This document shows positions 44,408 to 53,054 of a stretch of 64,000 nucleotides of DNA, piece after piece. The DNA lies in contig JAEXRW010000014.1 in the NCBI GenBank assembly GCA_023454175.1, positions 1 to 64,000 on the forward strand, given 5' to 3'. The stretch is from Bacillota bacterium (GTDB taxonomy: Bacteria; Bacillota; Clostridia; Christensenellales; JAEXRW01). Within the stretch, counting starts at the first letter, position 1, and each line of letters opens with the position of its first letter. Below the pieces are notes generated by a model, which was not told where the DNA came from, ran no database searches, and was given only the letters and a program-made list of their open reading frames with translations. The position numbers and the translations under genes are program-made.

Positions 44408-45052
44408 ATGTTTGAACAGGACAAATCAGAGATAATCAGCGCCGCACTGGAGATCAAGCATTACGGTCTCATCAGTCTCTCAGGCGGGAATGTAAGCGTA
44501 CGCAAAAAAAGCGGTGAGATCATCGTTACCCCATCCGGCATGGCCTATGAGGGGATGAAGGAAAGCGACCTGATCGTCCTGAGCCCCAAAGGAGAACGCA
44601 TCGAGGGAACGCTCCGCGAGTCCGTGGATACAATAGCACTGCTGTATATCTACGAACGGATGCCGGATGTCAACGCCATCATACACACCCACCAACCCTA
44701 CGCCACAGCTGTGGGGCTGATCGGCAATGTATTTCCCGTAGCGGTAACGACCCTGGCCAACGTGACGCTGGGCGAGGTGAACGTGGCGCCTTACAGTTCC
44801 CCGGCCAGCCTGGAAATGGGGATCCAGACGGTGGAATATATCAACGGCAAGCGCGCCGTAATCCTGAAGCATCACGGCGTAGTCACAGTAGGCCCTACCC
44901 TGAAAGACGCGCTGTACGCGGCGGTATACATGGAAGACGCCGCAAAAACGTATCTGGCCGCAAAGGCTGCAGGGAACATCACGCTTATGACGCCGGAACA
45001 GGTGGATAATGCGGTAGAGGTATTTAAAGACTACGGGCAAAAAAAGAAATAA
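44408..45052 (+). CDS. Class II aldolase (FucA/AraD family)
   Basis: A 214-residue class II aldolase/adducin-family protein. It has SLSGGNVSVR and ITPSGM-like VTPSGM near the N-terminus, the zinc ligands HTHQPYA and the later KHHGVVTVG. A conserved acidic residue lies in the RESVDT helix start. The family includes L-fuculose-1-phosphate aldolase, L-ribulose-5-phosphate 4-epimerase and rhamnulose-1-phosphate aldolase. I cannot choose between aldolase and epimerase. With an L-xylulose-type kinase beside it, a pentulose-phosphate epimerase or aldolase would fit. Confidence 0.88.
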   Translation: MFEQDKSEIISAALEIKHYGLISLSGGNVSVRKKSGEIIVTPSGMAYEGMKESDLIVLSPKGERIEGTLRESVDTIALLYIYERMPDVNAIIHTHQPYATAVGLIGNVFPVAVTTLANVTLGEVNVAPYSSPASLEMGIQTVEYINGKRAVILKHHGVVTVGPTLKDALYAAVYMEDAAKTYLAAKAAGNITLMTPEQVDNAVEVFKDYGQKKK

Positions 45053-45057
45053 ACGGG

Positions 45058-45089
45058 GAGCATGGGGACGAACCTCATGCTCTTTTTTT
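45058..45089 (+). terminator. Rho-independent terminator after the aldolase
   Basis: GAGCATG pairs with CATGCTC, with two further base pairs after one mismatch, followed by seven T residues. Confidence 0.88.
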
Positions 45090-45119
45090 ATACCACCGGC
45101 CTGGCCGGTGGTATAAAAA
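45085..45119. repeat. 35-nt perfect palindrome
   Basis: Seventeen-base arms around a single central T, with core ACCACCGGCC-T-GGCCGGTGGT and flanking T/A runs. It follows the aldolase terminator directly and could end transcription from either strand. Confidence 0.75.
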
Positions 45120-45200
45120 GCTGACAGCTGTGAACAGAGGCAGCAAACTCTTATAAGCAGGAAAGCCATTAAAGAAGCACATCCCCTGCACCGCTACAAA

Positions 45201-45267
45201 GTTTTAACCGGAACCTTTGTTTTACGCGGTGCGCCTCCCATGATGGAAGCAACCGGGAGGTTAAAAC
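45201..45267. repeat. Nested inverted repeat
   Basis: GTTTTAACC (45201-45209) is matched by GGTTAAAAC (45259-45267), and inside them CCTCCC (45234) by GGGAGG (45255). Purpose unknown; it may be a relic of a mobile or repeat element. Confidence 0.4.
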
Positions 45268-45624
45268 GTTACAAACGTTGCAAGGGAAAGAATAGGCAGG
45301 GCGCTGCGCTCAGCTACAGACGCTCCACTGGGGCCTCTGCTTTACGCTTCGCGTCTGCGCAGGCCACGCACGCCTTCACTGTACGGCCTGAGGACAAATG
45401 TATCAAAATATGTATTGAGATATATACTCCTGCGCAACTGGAGGAACGCCGGGTGTCTTAAGACACTGCCGGCAACCTGCCCTTATATAACTGTATACTG
45501 AGAAGAGATCACGCCGAGAATAATGAGCCCTTTATTATCCCGTACAGGAAAGCGAAAGCAGTATGCCCGCCTATGACAGGTGCTGACCAGTATCACCGCT
45601 ATTAAACGCAAGAATAGGTAACCG

Positions 45625-46359
45625 CTATTCCTTATATTGCGAAGGGGTTACACCACAGTAATTTTTAAAGCATTTGCTGAAATAGAATGGATCAATAAAG
45701 CCTGTTTTTTCAGCAATTTCCTTGATCGTAAGATTTGTATCTTTTAGCATGGATTTTGCAGTTTTTATCCGGTAATCAATCAGGTATTTGATCGGAGAAA
45801 TACCTGTATGTTCTTTGAATATTTTTGTCAGATACGATGCTGAAAAATTATACTCTGCGGCAATTTGGGTAAAATTAATCTCCTTCGCGTAATTCATCTG
45901 AAGATACTGTACAACGCTCTTCACAATATTCTCTGTGGATGTTTCCCGTTCGGAGTTCAACTGTGCATGCTCCGATAAGAGCTCATCTTTTATTTTCCGT
46001 AAAGTCTTCGATAATTCAAATTTATTCAAAGGCTTTAACAGATAGTCAAAAACCTTGAACTTCATTGCTGTTTTGGCATACTCAAAATCATTGAAACCAC
46101 TGATGATCACGCAGCGAACATGCGGGCTGCTGGTGTATACGTGCTCAACAAGGGCCAGTCCGTCCATAAGCGGCATTTTTATATCGGTGAAAAGAACGTG
46201 AGGATTATGCTGATCTACTCCTGTGAGCGCAGAGTGTCCATCGTAACAAACAGCGACAACTTCGAAAGAAGGATCACAGGAGGCGATATTTTTGGCAATA
46301 TTATTCGCGATAAGCTTTTCATCTTCGGCAACAATGACCCTGAAAATATTACTTGGCAT
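45625..46359 (-). CDS. yesN: Response regulator, AraC-type (YesN)
   Basis: The 244-residue protein has a CheY-like receiver (EDEKLI, VLFTDIKMP with the phosphoacceptor Asp, and conserved KPLNK) linked closely to an AraC-type double HTH (about 145-244: FTQIAAEYNFSASYLTKIF, TIKEIAEKTGFIDPFYFSKCFKN). It is shorter than B. subtilis YesN, since the linker domain is minimal. It overlaps the yesM gene by 11 bases, so the pair is coupled. It probably activates the two promoters with the TACATG direct repeats at 48153 and 52017. Confidence 0.92.
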   Translation of the reverse strand: MPSNIFRVIVAEDEKLIANNIAKNIASCDPSFEVVAVCYDGHSALTGVDQHNPHVLFTDIKMPLMDGLALVEHVYTSSPHVRCVIISGFNDFEYAKTAMKFKVFDYLLKPLNKFELSKTLRKIKDELLSEHAQLNSERETSTENIVKSVVQYLQMNYAKEINFTQIAAEYNFSASYLTKIFKEHTGISPIKYLIDYRIKTAKSMLKDTNLTIKEIAEKTGFIDPFYFSKCFKNYCGVTPSQYKE

Positions 46360-48121
46360 AGGGACCTCCTACTGTAATGCTTGCACCGCCATCCCTGATG
46401 TTTTCTATTTTGAAGACAGTATCACTGCCATACAGGATCTTAAAGCGAAGATATATATTCAAAAGGCCCATGCCCTTGATCTCCAATGAAGGAAGCAGTC
46501 CTGTGGAATCGATCTCCTTGACTTTGTTTTCAATAACGGACAGGGACCTGGCACTGAATCCTGGCCCGTTATCCGTTACAGTGATCAGGTATTTGCCATG
46601 GCTGACCCTTCCTTTTATATGGATGCGGTAGGGAGGCAGTTTCGTCGTACAAAACTTTACGGAGTTTTCGACAAGCGGCTGGATACACAACTTGGGAACT
46701 CGTAGAGCATTCATATGATCAGGGATATCGATGCTGTAGAACAAATCATGATCATGCCTGATGGACATACATACAAGGAAATCTTTCGTATAGGTGATTT
46801 CGTCCGCAAGCGAAACAGTCGCTTCGGTGTCCGAAGAGATGTACCGGAGAATATTGGACATGGACTGGCACATGATCACGATCTCTTTATCCATATTTGC
46901 ATCCGCCATACTTTGGATCGTCTGAAGACTATTAAAAAGGAAATGCGGATTCATCTGAGACTGGAGTGCAAGCATTTTTGACTGCATCTCCTGATTTTTC
47001 AACAAAAGCTGCTTATTGAGGCTGTCCACCAGCTTGTGCTGCATATCGATGAAGCTATCATACAGGACGTTCAATTCGATCGTTTTGGTATGGAGGTTGG
47101 TTTTGGTCATATAGCCATCCAGGCTGATGTGCTGCATTTCACGGTAAATACGGTTTATCGGAACGGTTATCCGATTGGCTGCAAAATATGAAAGGATAAA
47201 CGCAATCACCAAAGAAAAAATCGTCAGCAGGACTACACTCAATATATAGCTTGTCGTGGGCATAAACAGGGCATTTTCGCTGATGACGATGGCAGTCAAA
47301 ATGCCATCATCCGATTTTACAAATGTAACATAACCGTTTGAACTGCCGCCTGCAACCTTAATGAAATCAGCAGACGGATCTGAACCACCAATACGGTCGA
47401 ATACATAACGGTATCTGTCCTGGTCCGAACCATCGGGGTAAATCATTTTACCATGACCGTCAAATACCAGTACCTGCTCACCGGAAACACTTTTATAAGA
47501 AACAGCCTGGGATAAAATCTGCCTGACGGATTTTTTCACTTCGATGTATCCCAGGACGTTATTATAACTGCCGAAATATTTCCGGGAGAGTGAAATGAAT
47601 CGTTTGCCATATTCATCTGTGGTATACCTGGATATATAGGGATCCTCGCCTTCATAAGAGAGAACCCTGCTGCCGTTGCTGCTTTTTGCAGTTTCATACC
47701 AGGGCATTTGTTCCACCGGGTAACGGTAGGCGCCGTTATACAAGCCCGATGCGATGACACTGCCTGTATTGGAGTATAGATTTGCCTGGTCAACAAGCCT
47801 GTTTGGCCCAATACTGTTTCCGATGAGCTCGTTCAGGGATTTCGTTTTTTCATAATCATTTTGATCGACCAGATAATTATTGTATGCATCCCTGATCAAG
47901 GAAGAATAGGCGATATTCAAGGAAACCAAATTCATCTGCTTGATCTCCCGCTCCATCGATTCAGTAAGCGAAACGCAGTTTTGCCTCAAGGCTGCAAACG
48001 TCCGTGAATTGATTTTCTGTGATTCGGTTGAGATCAAGTAAGTGGACAAAATCAGAAATGGAATCAACATGATCAATGAATATGTTACTATCATATTAAA
48101 TTTGATCGTATTTCTTTGCAT
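46349..48121 (-). CDS. yesM: Sensor histidine kinase (YesM type)
   Basis: A 590-residue membrane kinase. A signal-anchor helix near the N-terminus is followed by an extracytoplasmic sensing domain of about 270 residues, a second helix (residues about 285-310), HAMP, and the His_kinase module with phosphoacceptor His in NPHFLFNSLQTIQSM. Further on are PKLCIQPLVENSVKF and DNGPGFSARS of the ATPase domain. YesM kinases sense extracellular saccharides or their transport state. The ATG at 48121 has a GGTGGGG-like site; the gene is divergent from the binding-protein gene. Confidence 0.92.
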   Translation of the reverse strand: MQRNTIKFNMIVTYSLIMLIPFLILSTYLISTESQKINSRTFAALRQNCVSLTESMEREIKQMNLVSLNIAYSSLIRDAYNNYLVDQNDYEKTKSLNELIGNSIGPNRLVDQANLYSNTGSVIASGLYNGAYRYPVEQMPWYETAKSSNGSRVLSYEGEDPYISRYTTDEYGKRFISLSRKYFGSYNNVLGYIEVKKSVRQILSQAVSYKSVSGEQVLVFDGHGKMIYPDGSDQDRYRYVFDRIGGSDPSADFIKVAGGSSNGYVTFVKSDDGILTAIVISENALFMPTTSYILSVVLLTIFSLVIAFILSYFAANRITVPINRIYREMQHISLDGYMTKTNLHTKTIELNVLYDSFIDMQHKLVDSLNKQLLLKNQEMQSKMLALQSQMNPHFLFNSLQTIQSMADANMDKEIVIMCQSMSNILRYISSDTEATVSLADEITYTKDFLVCMSIRHDHDLFYSIDIPDHMNALRVPKLCIQPLVENSVKFCTTKLPPYRIHIKGRVSHGKYLITVTDNGPGFSARSLSVIENKVKEIDSTGLLPSLEIKGMGLLNIYLRFKILYGSDTVFKIENIRDGGASITVGGPYAK

Positions 48122-48152
48122 AATGCAACCCCACCAGAAGAAGTGAAAAAAG

Positions 48153-48207
48153 TACATGAATCACACATGTATATTACATTCCATGTAAACGAATGCATAT
48201 ATATAAT
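48153..48207 (+). promoter_or_regulatory. Probable YesN site and promoter of the binding-protein gene
   Basis: TACATG (48153-48158) lies 22 bases before TACATTCCATGTA (48175-48187, palindromic core of TTACATTCCATGTAA). TATAAT is at 48202-48207, 14 bases beyond the core. No good -35 is present, as expected for an activator-dependent promoter. The same spacing recurs at 52017-52071. Confidence 0.7.
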
Positions 48208-48283
48208 TTTTTTGTCAGGTTGCAAAACCATTATACCCGGAAGAAAAAACTTTTGTCAATTGATTAAGGAGGGAAAGAGAAAG

Positions 48284-49627
48284 ATGAGAAAGATCGTACT
48301 ATTTTTGCTGGCGGCGGTAATGGTGCTGTCACTCGTATCCTGCGGCACTGCGCCAGCAACCAGCCAACAGCCAACCACGGCGCCGACCCAGGCAACAACA
48401 GCGCCAACCGAACCTGCAAAGCAGGATATTACACTCACGTTTATGGCCAGCAATGACTGGATCCAGCAAGCTGAGCTCGATCTCGCGAAGAAATTCACGG
48501 AAGAGACGGGAATCAAAGTGGATTACCAGATCGTACCCTCGGACCAGTATCCGAACCTTTTGACAACCAAACTCAATTCCGGCGAGTGCACCGATATCTT
48601 CGGTTCCCAAGCAGGCAGATTTGACATTGTAAACACCCTGAACGTGGAAAAGAACGCGGTCGACCTTTCAGGCGACGCCTGGACAGGGACGCTCGAAAAA
48701 ACCGCGGCTACTGAAGTGTCCGTGAATGGGAAAGTGTACGGACAGCCAATGGCAGATACATCCGCCGTATGGGCCATCGCATACAACAAGAAAATCTTTA
48801 CCCAACTGGGATTGGCAATCCCCAAAACCTGGGCTGAGTTTACAGCAGTCTGCGACAAGATCAAGGCAAGCGGCGCAACACCCATCTACGAGCCCGTATC
48901 CGATGGCTGGCACCATGTCCTGTGGTTCTGCGAACTGGGCGCCGCATATGACAAAGCCGAGCCCGGCCTGGTGGACAAGCTCAACAGCAACCAGTCAAAA
49001 CTCGCTGACAGCGCGATCATGAAAACAGCGATCGGCCAGATCAAGGAAATGGTGGACAAGGGATACTGGGGCAAAAACTACATGGCGAACGCGTATGCCG
49101 ACCAGGCGAAGAATATCGCATCCGGCAAATATGCGATGTCGTTAGCCAACCAGGGCCTCCCCCAACTGGTTGCGGATGAGAAAAAGGATCTCACAGCGGA
49201 TGATATCGGCTTCTTCGTAATGCCGATAGCTGAAAACCAAATCCTCAATGTGAATCCCGTGTGCCCGACCCGGTTCATCTACTCGGGGTCCAAGAACATT
49301 GAAGCTGCCAAACAGTATCTGGCCTTCCTGGCAAAACCCGAAAACCTGCAGTACATGATCGACAACGTAGCCAAATTCCAAAACCTGCCTTACACCGGAT
49401 TGAAGCCCAAGTATGCAGGCACGATCAAGGAATTCTATGACACCTACAAAGATCAGGGCACGGTGCTCCAGACAGCTGTGAAATACGTAAATCCGCAGTG
49501 GATGGAGATCGGCAAAGAGATCGTGACCGTGATACAGGGGAAGGCAGACGCGGCAAAGATGCTGGCAAACATGGACAAGAACAGGGCAGACCAGGCAACA
49601 GCTGCAAAAGACCCGGCGTGGAAATAA
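48284..49627 (+). CDS. Sugar ABC solute-binding lipoprotein (family 1)
   Basis: The 447-residue protein has a lipoprotein signal with LVSC (Cys about 20), a Thr/Pro/Gln-rich spacer, and the family 1 extracellular solute-binding fold: ITLTFMASNDWIQQAELDLAKKF, TGIKVDYQIV and the AWAIAYNKKIF pattern. It pairs with the UgpAE-like permeases. AAGGAGGG precedes the ATG at 48284; the longer frame upstream runs through the promoter. It is first in the unit and followed by a hairpin that would keep its mRNA abundant. Confidence 0.93.
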   Translation: MRKIVLFLLAAVMVLSLVSCGTAPATSQQPTTAPTQATTAPTEPAKQDITLTFMASNDWIQQAELDLAKKFTEETGIKVDYQIVPSDQYPNLLTTKLNSGECTDIFGSQAGRFDIVNTLNVEKNAVDLSGDAWTGTLEKTAATEVSVNGKVYGQPMADTSAVWAIAYNKKIFTQLGLAIPKTWAEFTAVCDKIKASGATPIYEPVSDGWHHVLWFCELGAAYDKAEPGLVDKLNSNQSKLADSAIMKTAIGQIKEMVDKGYWGKNYMANAYADQAKNIASGKYAMSLANQGLPQLVADEKKDLTADDIGFFVMPIAENQILNVNPVCPTRFIYSGSKNIEAAKQYLAFLAKPENLQYMIDNVAKFQNLPYTGLKPKYAGTIKEFYDTYKDQGTVLQTAVKYVNPQWMEIGKEIVTVIQGKADAAKMLANMDKNRADQATAAKDPAWK

Positions 49628-49645
49628 CCATTCAATCAAATCTAA

Positions 49646-49675
49646 AAGGGGCGGGCTCAACGGCCTGCCCCTTAT
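49646..49675 (+). terminator. Leaky terminator/hairpin after the binding-protein gene
   Basis: AAGGGGCGGGC pairs with GCCTGCCCCTT (one wobble), loop of six bases, followed only by TATT. Partial read-through into the GH95 gene would explain a common mRNA. Confidence 0.7.
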
Positions 49676-49697
49676 TCATTATTTAGAGAGGATTCAT

Positions 49698-52001
49698 ATG
49701 AACGATACAGTCATGTGGTATAAAAAGCCGGCTGGGAATTGGCTTCAAGCGTTGCCTGCCGGCAACGGGCATATCGGATGCATGATCCATAATGACCCGA
49801 ACTGCGACAGGATCTGCCTGAACGACGATACGCTTTGGAGCGGCTATGCACGTGATTACTGCAAAAAGGATTTCGCAGAAAACATCAAAAAGATCAGGGA
49901 GCTGATGATGGAAAACAGACGCGCCGAGGCGGAAGAAATGGTGGAAGCCTGCCTGACAAACCGGTTTACACAGGCGTATCTGCCGCTGGGAGATATCATC
50001 ATCCGGTCAAAACCCGGTAAAATCGAAAATTACAGGCGCGAACTGGACTTGTCACAGGGCATCATACATTCCCGGTATATGAAAAACGGAAACAGTATAC
50101 GGACTGAGACATTCGTTAGTTATCCAGACGACGTCCTCGTCCATACCATAGAATCGCAAACGCCTGTGGACTATGAAATGAGCTTCGAAGGCCAGATCAT
50201 GCATGAGGTATATTACGATCAAAACGGCTTTACCGTCACAGGTAACGCGCCCAGTGACGTTATCATAACCGATGTATCCTTTTACAGCGGAGGAAATACG
50301 GTAAGCTATGAAGATATCCAAAAGTCGGTCAAATTCGCAGCCAGGACTCAAATAACCTGCGACGGCAATATCGTTGCCTGTACAGACAAACTTAACGTGA
50401 TACATGCAACAAAGCTATCGCTCCTCTACGCCTGTGCGACTAGATTTAAGAGAGGCGAGGAATATGCTGAATATTGCAAAGAAACGGCTCAGCGCGCAAG
50501 TGTGAAAGAGATTGATATATTACGAAAAGCACACATCATAGACCACTCAACATTATTCGGGCAAATGGATATAGACCTGGGCGGCGATGATGCTTCATGC
50601 GAAGCGCGTTATACCCGTATGCGCAAGGGAGAGATCAACAATTCCGATATCAGCTTACTGTTCCAATACGGAAGGTATCTGCTGATCGCAGCTTCCAGAA
50701 AGGGGACCCAGCCGGCAAACCTGCAGGGTATATGGAACAAGGACCTGATCCCACCGTGGTGGAGCGGTTATACGCTGAACATCAACCTGCAAATGAATTA
50801 CTGGCTGGCCGACCGTACGAATCTGAGCAACTGCTTCGACCCGCTAACGGACTATGTGAAGAGGCTGTGCGAGGCAGGGAAACGAACGGCAAGGGAGGAC
50901 TACGATACGGAAGGGAGCGTCGCCCATCATCAATCCGATATATGGGCGCATTCAACACCTGTGGGATCCGATAAAGAAAGAATACCCCAAAGCGCCCGGT
51001 GGATGATGTGGAACATGCCCCTGCCATGGCTGTGCGTCCAGCTTTTCGGCCACTACCTGTATACATTGGATAAGGACTTCCTGAAGGAGGAACTGCTGCC
51101 GGTCATGAAGAACGCGGCTGATTTCATGATGGGCACCTTCAGCCAGATAGACGGAAGGTTATACAATATCCCATCAACATCGCCGGAAAACATGTATGTA
51201 GACAGAACGGGAAACGAACTGGCCATATGCGATATCAGCGCGATGGATATCGGCATAACCCGGGAGTTTTTCGCGGCATATATCTCTGCGTGCAGGCGGG
51301 TGGGCGACGATACCGAAGCGGACCGCTGCGCTGCATTTGCCGATAAAATAGCGGATTACTCTATATCGATGCAGGACGAACTGCTCGAATGGGACGGAGA
51401 ATACGAGGAAACAGACAGCGGGCACAGGCATTTTTCAATGCTCTTCGGGGTGTATCCGGGCAGCCATCTATTAAACAGCAAATACAGGGATGCCGCAAGG
51501 AAGTCGCTGTATAAAAGGCTTCAGAACGGCAGCGGGCAGACAGGATGGAGCGCGGTATGGGCCATTGCCCTGCTTGCCCGTTTCGGCGAAGGCGAAGCGG
51601 CCTATGGCATTATCAAGAAACTGATGGGTGAGAACATCCATGAAAACCTGTTCGGCGCACACCCGCCCGACTTTTTCCAGATCGACGCCAACTATGGTTT
51701 TACGGCTGCGATATGCGAGCTGATCTTACAGGAGTATGGCGGTGTTATAAGGCTGTTGCCGGCATTACCCAGGGCCATGGAGAAAGGAAGCATACGCGGT
51801 TTAAAGATACACTCAGGCCACGTGATCTCATTCAGATGGAGAGCGTCGAAGGTCATCGCATTGGAAATATGTGCCGGAACCGACGGCGAGATCGTTATCG
51901 ATGCAACGTATTTGGACAGCGACAACGCGGATTACAATCCCTGCGCTGATGGCATGCGAGTATCGTTGAAAAAAGGAGACACGTATTCGTTTTATTCATG
52001 A
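49698..52001 (+). CDS. GH95 alpha-L-fucosidase-type enzyme, intracellular
   Basis: The 767-residue protein has GH95 landmarks: LPAGNGHIGCMIHND near the N-terminus, ANLQGIWN, NINLQMNYW (the catalytic Asn pair), STSPENM (general-acid Glu) and QIDANYGFTAAI (the catalytic Asp). GH95 enzymes hydrolyse terminal alpha-1,2-L-fucose, and some accept alpha-L-galactose. No signal peptide is present, so it should act on imported oligosaccharides. AGAGAGG precedes the ATG. Together with the GH31 enzyme it may trim fucosylated xyloglucan oligosaccharides or host glycans. Confidence 0.92.
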   Translation: MNDTVMWYKKPAGNWLQALPAGNGHIGCMIHNDPNCDRICLNDDTLWSGYARDYCKKDFAENIKKIRELMMENRRAEAEEMVEACLTNRFTQAYLPLGDIIIRSKPGKIENYRRELDLSQGIIHSRYMKNGNSIRTETFVSYPDDVLVHTIESQTPVDYEMSFEGQIMHEVYYDQNGFTVTGNAPSDVIITDVSFYSGGNTVSYEDIQKSVKFAARTQITCDGNIVACTDKLNVIHATKLSLLYACATRFKRGEEYAEYCKETAQRASVKEIDILRKAHIIDHSTLFGQMDIDLGGDDASCEARYTRMRKGEINNSDISLLFQYGRYLLIAASRKGTQPANLQGIWNKDLIPPWWSGYTLNINLQMNYWLADRTNLSNCFDPLTDYVKRLCEAGKRTAREDYDTEGSVAHHQSDIWAHSTPVGSDKERIPQSARWMMWNMPLPWLCVQLFGHYLYTLDKDFLKEELLPVMKNAADFMMGTFSQIDGRLYNIPSTSPENMYVDRTGNELAICDISAMDIGITREFFAAYISACRRVGDDTEADRCAAFADKIADYSISMQDELLEWDGEYEETDSGHRHFSMLFGVYPGSHLLNSKYRDAARKSLYKRLQNGSGQTGWSAVWAIALLARFGEGEAAYGIIKKLMGENIHENLFGAHPPDFFQIDANYGFTAAICELILQEYGGVIRLLPALPRAMEKGSIRGLKIHSGHVISFRWRASKVIALEICAGTDGEIVIDATYLDSDNADYNPCADGMRVSLKKGDTYSFYS

Positions 52002-52016
52002 ACAAGGTTAAAAAAA

Positions 52017-52071
52017 TACATGGTTTGCAAAAGCATAATACATTCCATGTACAAGGATGATTCTATATATT
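52017..52071 (+). promoter_or_regulatory. Probable YesN site and promoter of the permease operon
   Basis: TACATG (52017-52022), then TACATTCCATGTA (52039-52051) 22 bases later, then TATATT (52066-52071) after 14 bases. The spacing is identical to that before the binding-protein gene. No good -35 is seen. Confidence 0.68.
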
Positions 52072-52175
52072 TAAAACAAGGTTGCATCATTCAAATACAG
52101 CAAAAAGGCCATGAGGCAATGACCAGGTTATGAAAATAACCCGGCAGTGGTAAGCGTTACGATTCGGGGGAAAAA

Positions 52176-53054
52176 ATGAAAGCAAGCAGAATGTATCCCG
52201 CATATTTTTTGATCGGCTCGTTACTCCTGTATGTGGTTTTATATCTGATGCCTTCCATACTGGGGATAGGGTATTCCTTTACGGACTGGTCCGCCTATTC
52301 AGACAAGGTAAACTTCCTCGGGTTTGACCATATGTTTGACAACTACCTCAAGGCATTTTCCGATGAAAAATACATCGGTTATCTGGGAAATACGCTGCTT
52401 TTTACGTTTGTCACAACGATCGCAAAAAATATCCTCGGCCTGGCTCTAGCAGTGCTTCTAACAAAAAGAATAAAGATCCTAAATTTTCACAGAGCTATCA
52501 TGTATATCCCTGCGGTGCTATCTGCCCTAATCGTTGGCATGATATTTCGAAAAATGATGGATCCAGAGGTAGGTCTCATAAATACCTTTTTAAGGAGTAT
52601 TGGAATCGAGGGTCCACAATGGCTCACTGATCCAAATATCGCGTTTTGGTCTGTTATGGCCGTGGATATCTGGAAGGGCATGGGCTATATCATGACCATA
52701 TTCATCGCCGGCATCATGTCCATCTCGCCCACGTATTACGAGGCTGCAGATATTGACGGGGCAGGGTCATGGCAAAAGTTCAGGTCCATCACTTTGCCAA
52801 TGCTCATGCCGGCAATCACAGTGACAACCGTATTAAATGTAATATACGGGCTTAGGGTTTTCGATACGGTATATGCGCTCACCAACGGTGGACCGGGCTA
52901 TGCCACGGAGGTGCTGTATACAGGAATCTATAAAGAATTTGGTTACGGTAAATTTGCAATGGGGACAACACTGTCTTCCATCATGTTTATCGTGATGGTC
53001 ATCATAGGCTATTTCCTGATCAGAGCCATGAACAGGAACGAGGTGGAAGAGTAA
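52176..53054 (+). CDS. Sugar ABC permease (UgpA/MalF type)
   Basis: A 292-residue protein with six membrane helices and the EAA loop EAADIDGAGSWQKFRSITLPM that contacts the ATPase. It is the first of two permease genes and overlaps the second by one base (TAATG). It partners the family 1 binding protein and the MsmX ATPase. Confidence 0.95.
   Translation: MKASRMYPAYFLIGSLLLYVVLYLMPSILGIGYSFTDWSAYSDKVNFLGFDHMFDNYLKAFSDEKYIGYLGNTLLFTFVTTIAKNILGLALAVLLTKRIKILNFHRAIMYIPAVLSALIVGMIFRKMMDPEVGLINTFLRSIGIEGPQWLTDPNIAFWSVMAVDIWKGMGYIMTIFIAGIMSISPTYYEAADIDGAGSWQKFRSITLPMLMPAITVTTVLNVIYGLRVFDTVYALTNGGPGYATEVLYTGIYKEFGYGKFAMGTTLSSIMFIVMVIIGYFLIRAMNRNEVEE

Larger units (their letters stand above)
45053..45624. 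other. 572-bp intergenic region, hairpins and degenerate repeats
   Basis: No supported gene. It starts with two strong hairpins (terminator and 35-nt palindrome), then a structured stretch at 45201-45267, and an imperfect direct repeat of an 18-base unit ending in TTTACGC near 45211 and 45331. The rest, up to the response regulator end at 45625, shows nothing. Confidence 0.6.

Noticed and set aside
45088..45116. Terminal inverted repeat of an insertion sequence
   Set aside because: The palindrome has no partner copy nearby, no transposase and no target duplication.
48116..48283. Longer reading of the binding-protein gene
   Set aside because: It would run through the regulatory repeats and lack a signal peptide; the ATG at 48284 gives a normal lipoprotein signal.
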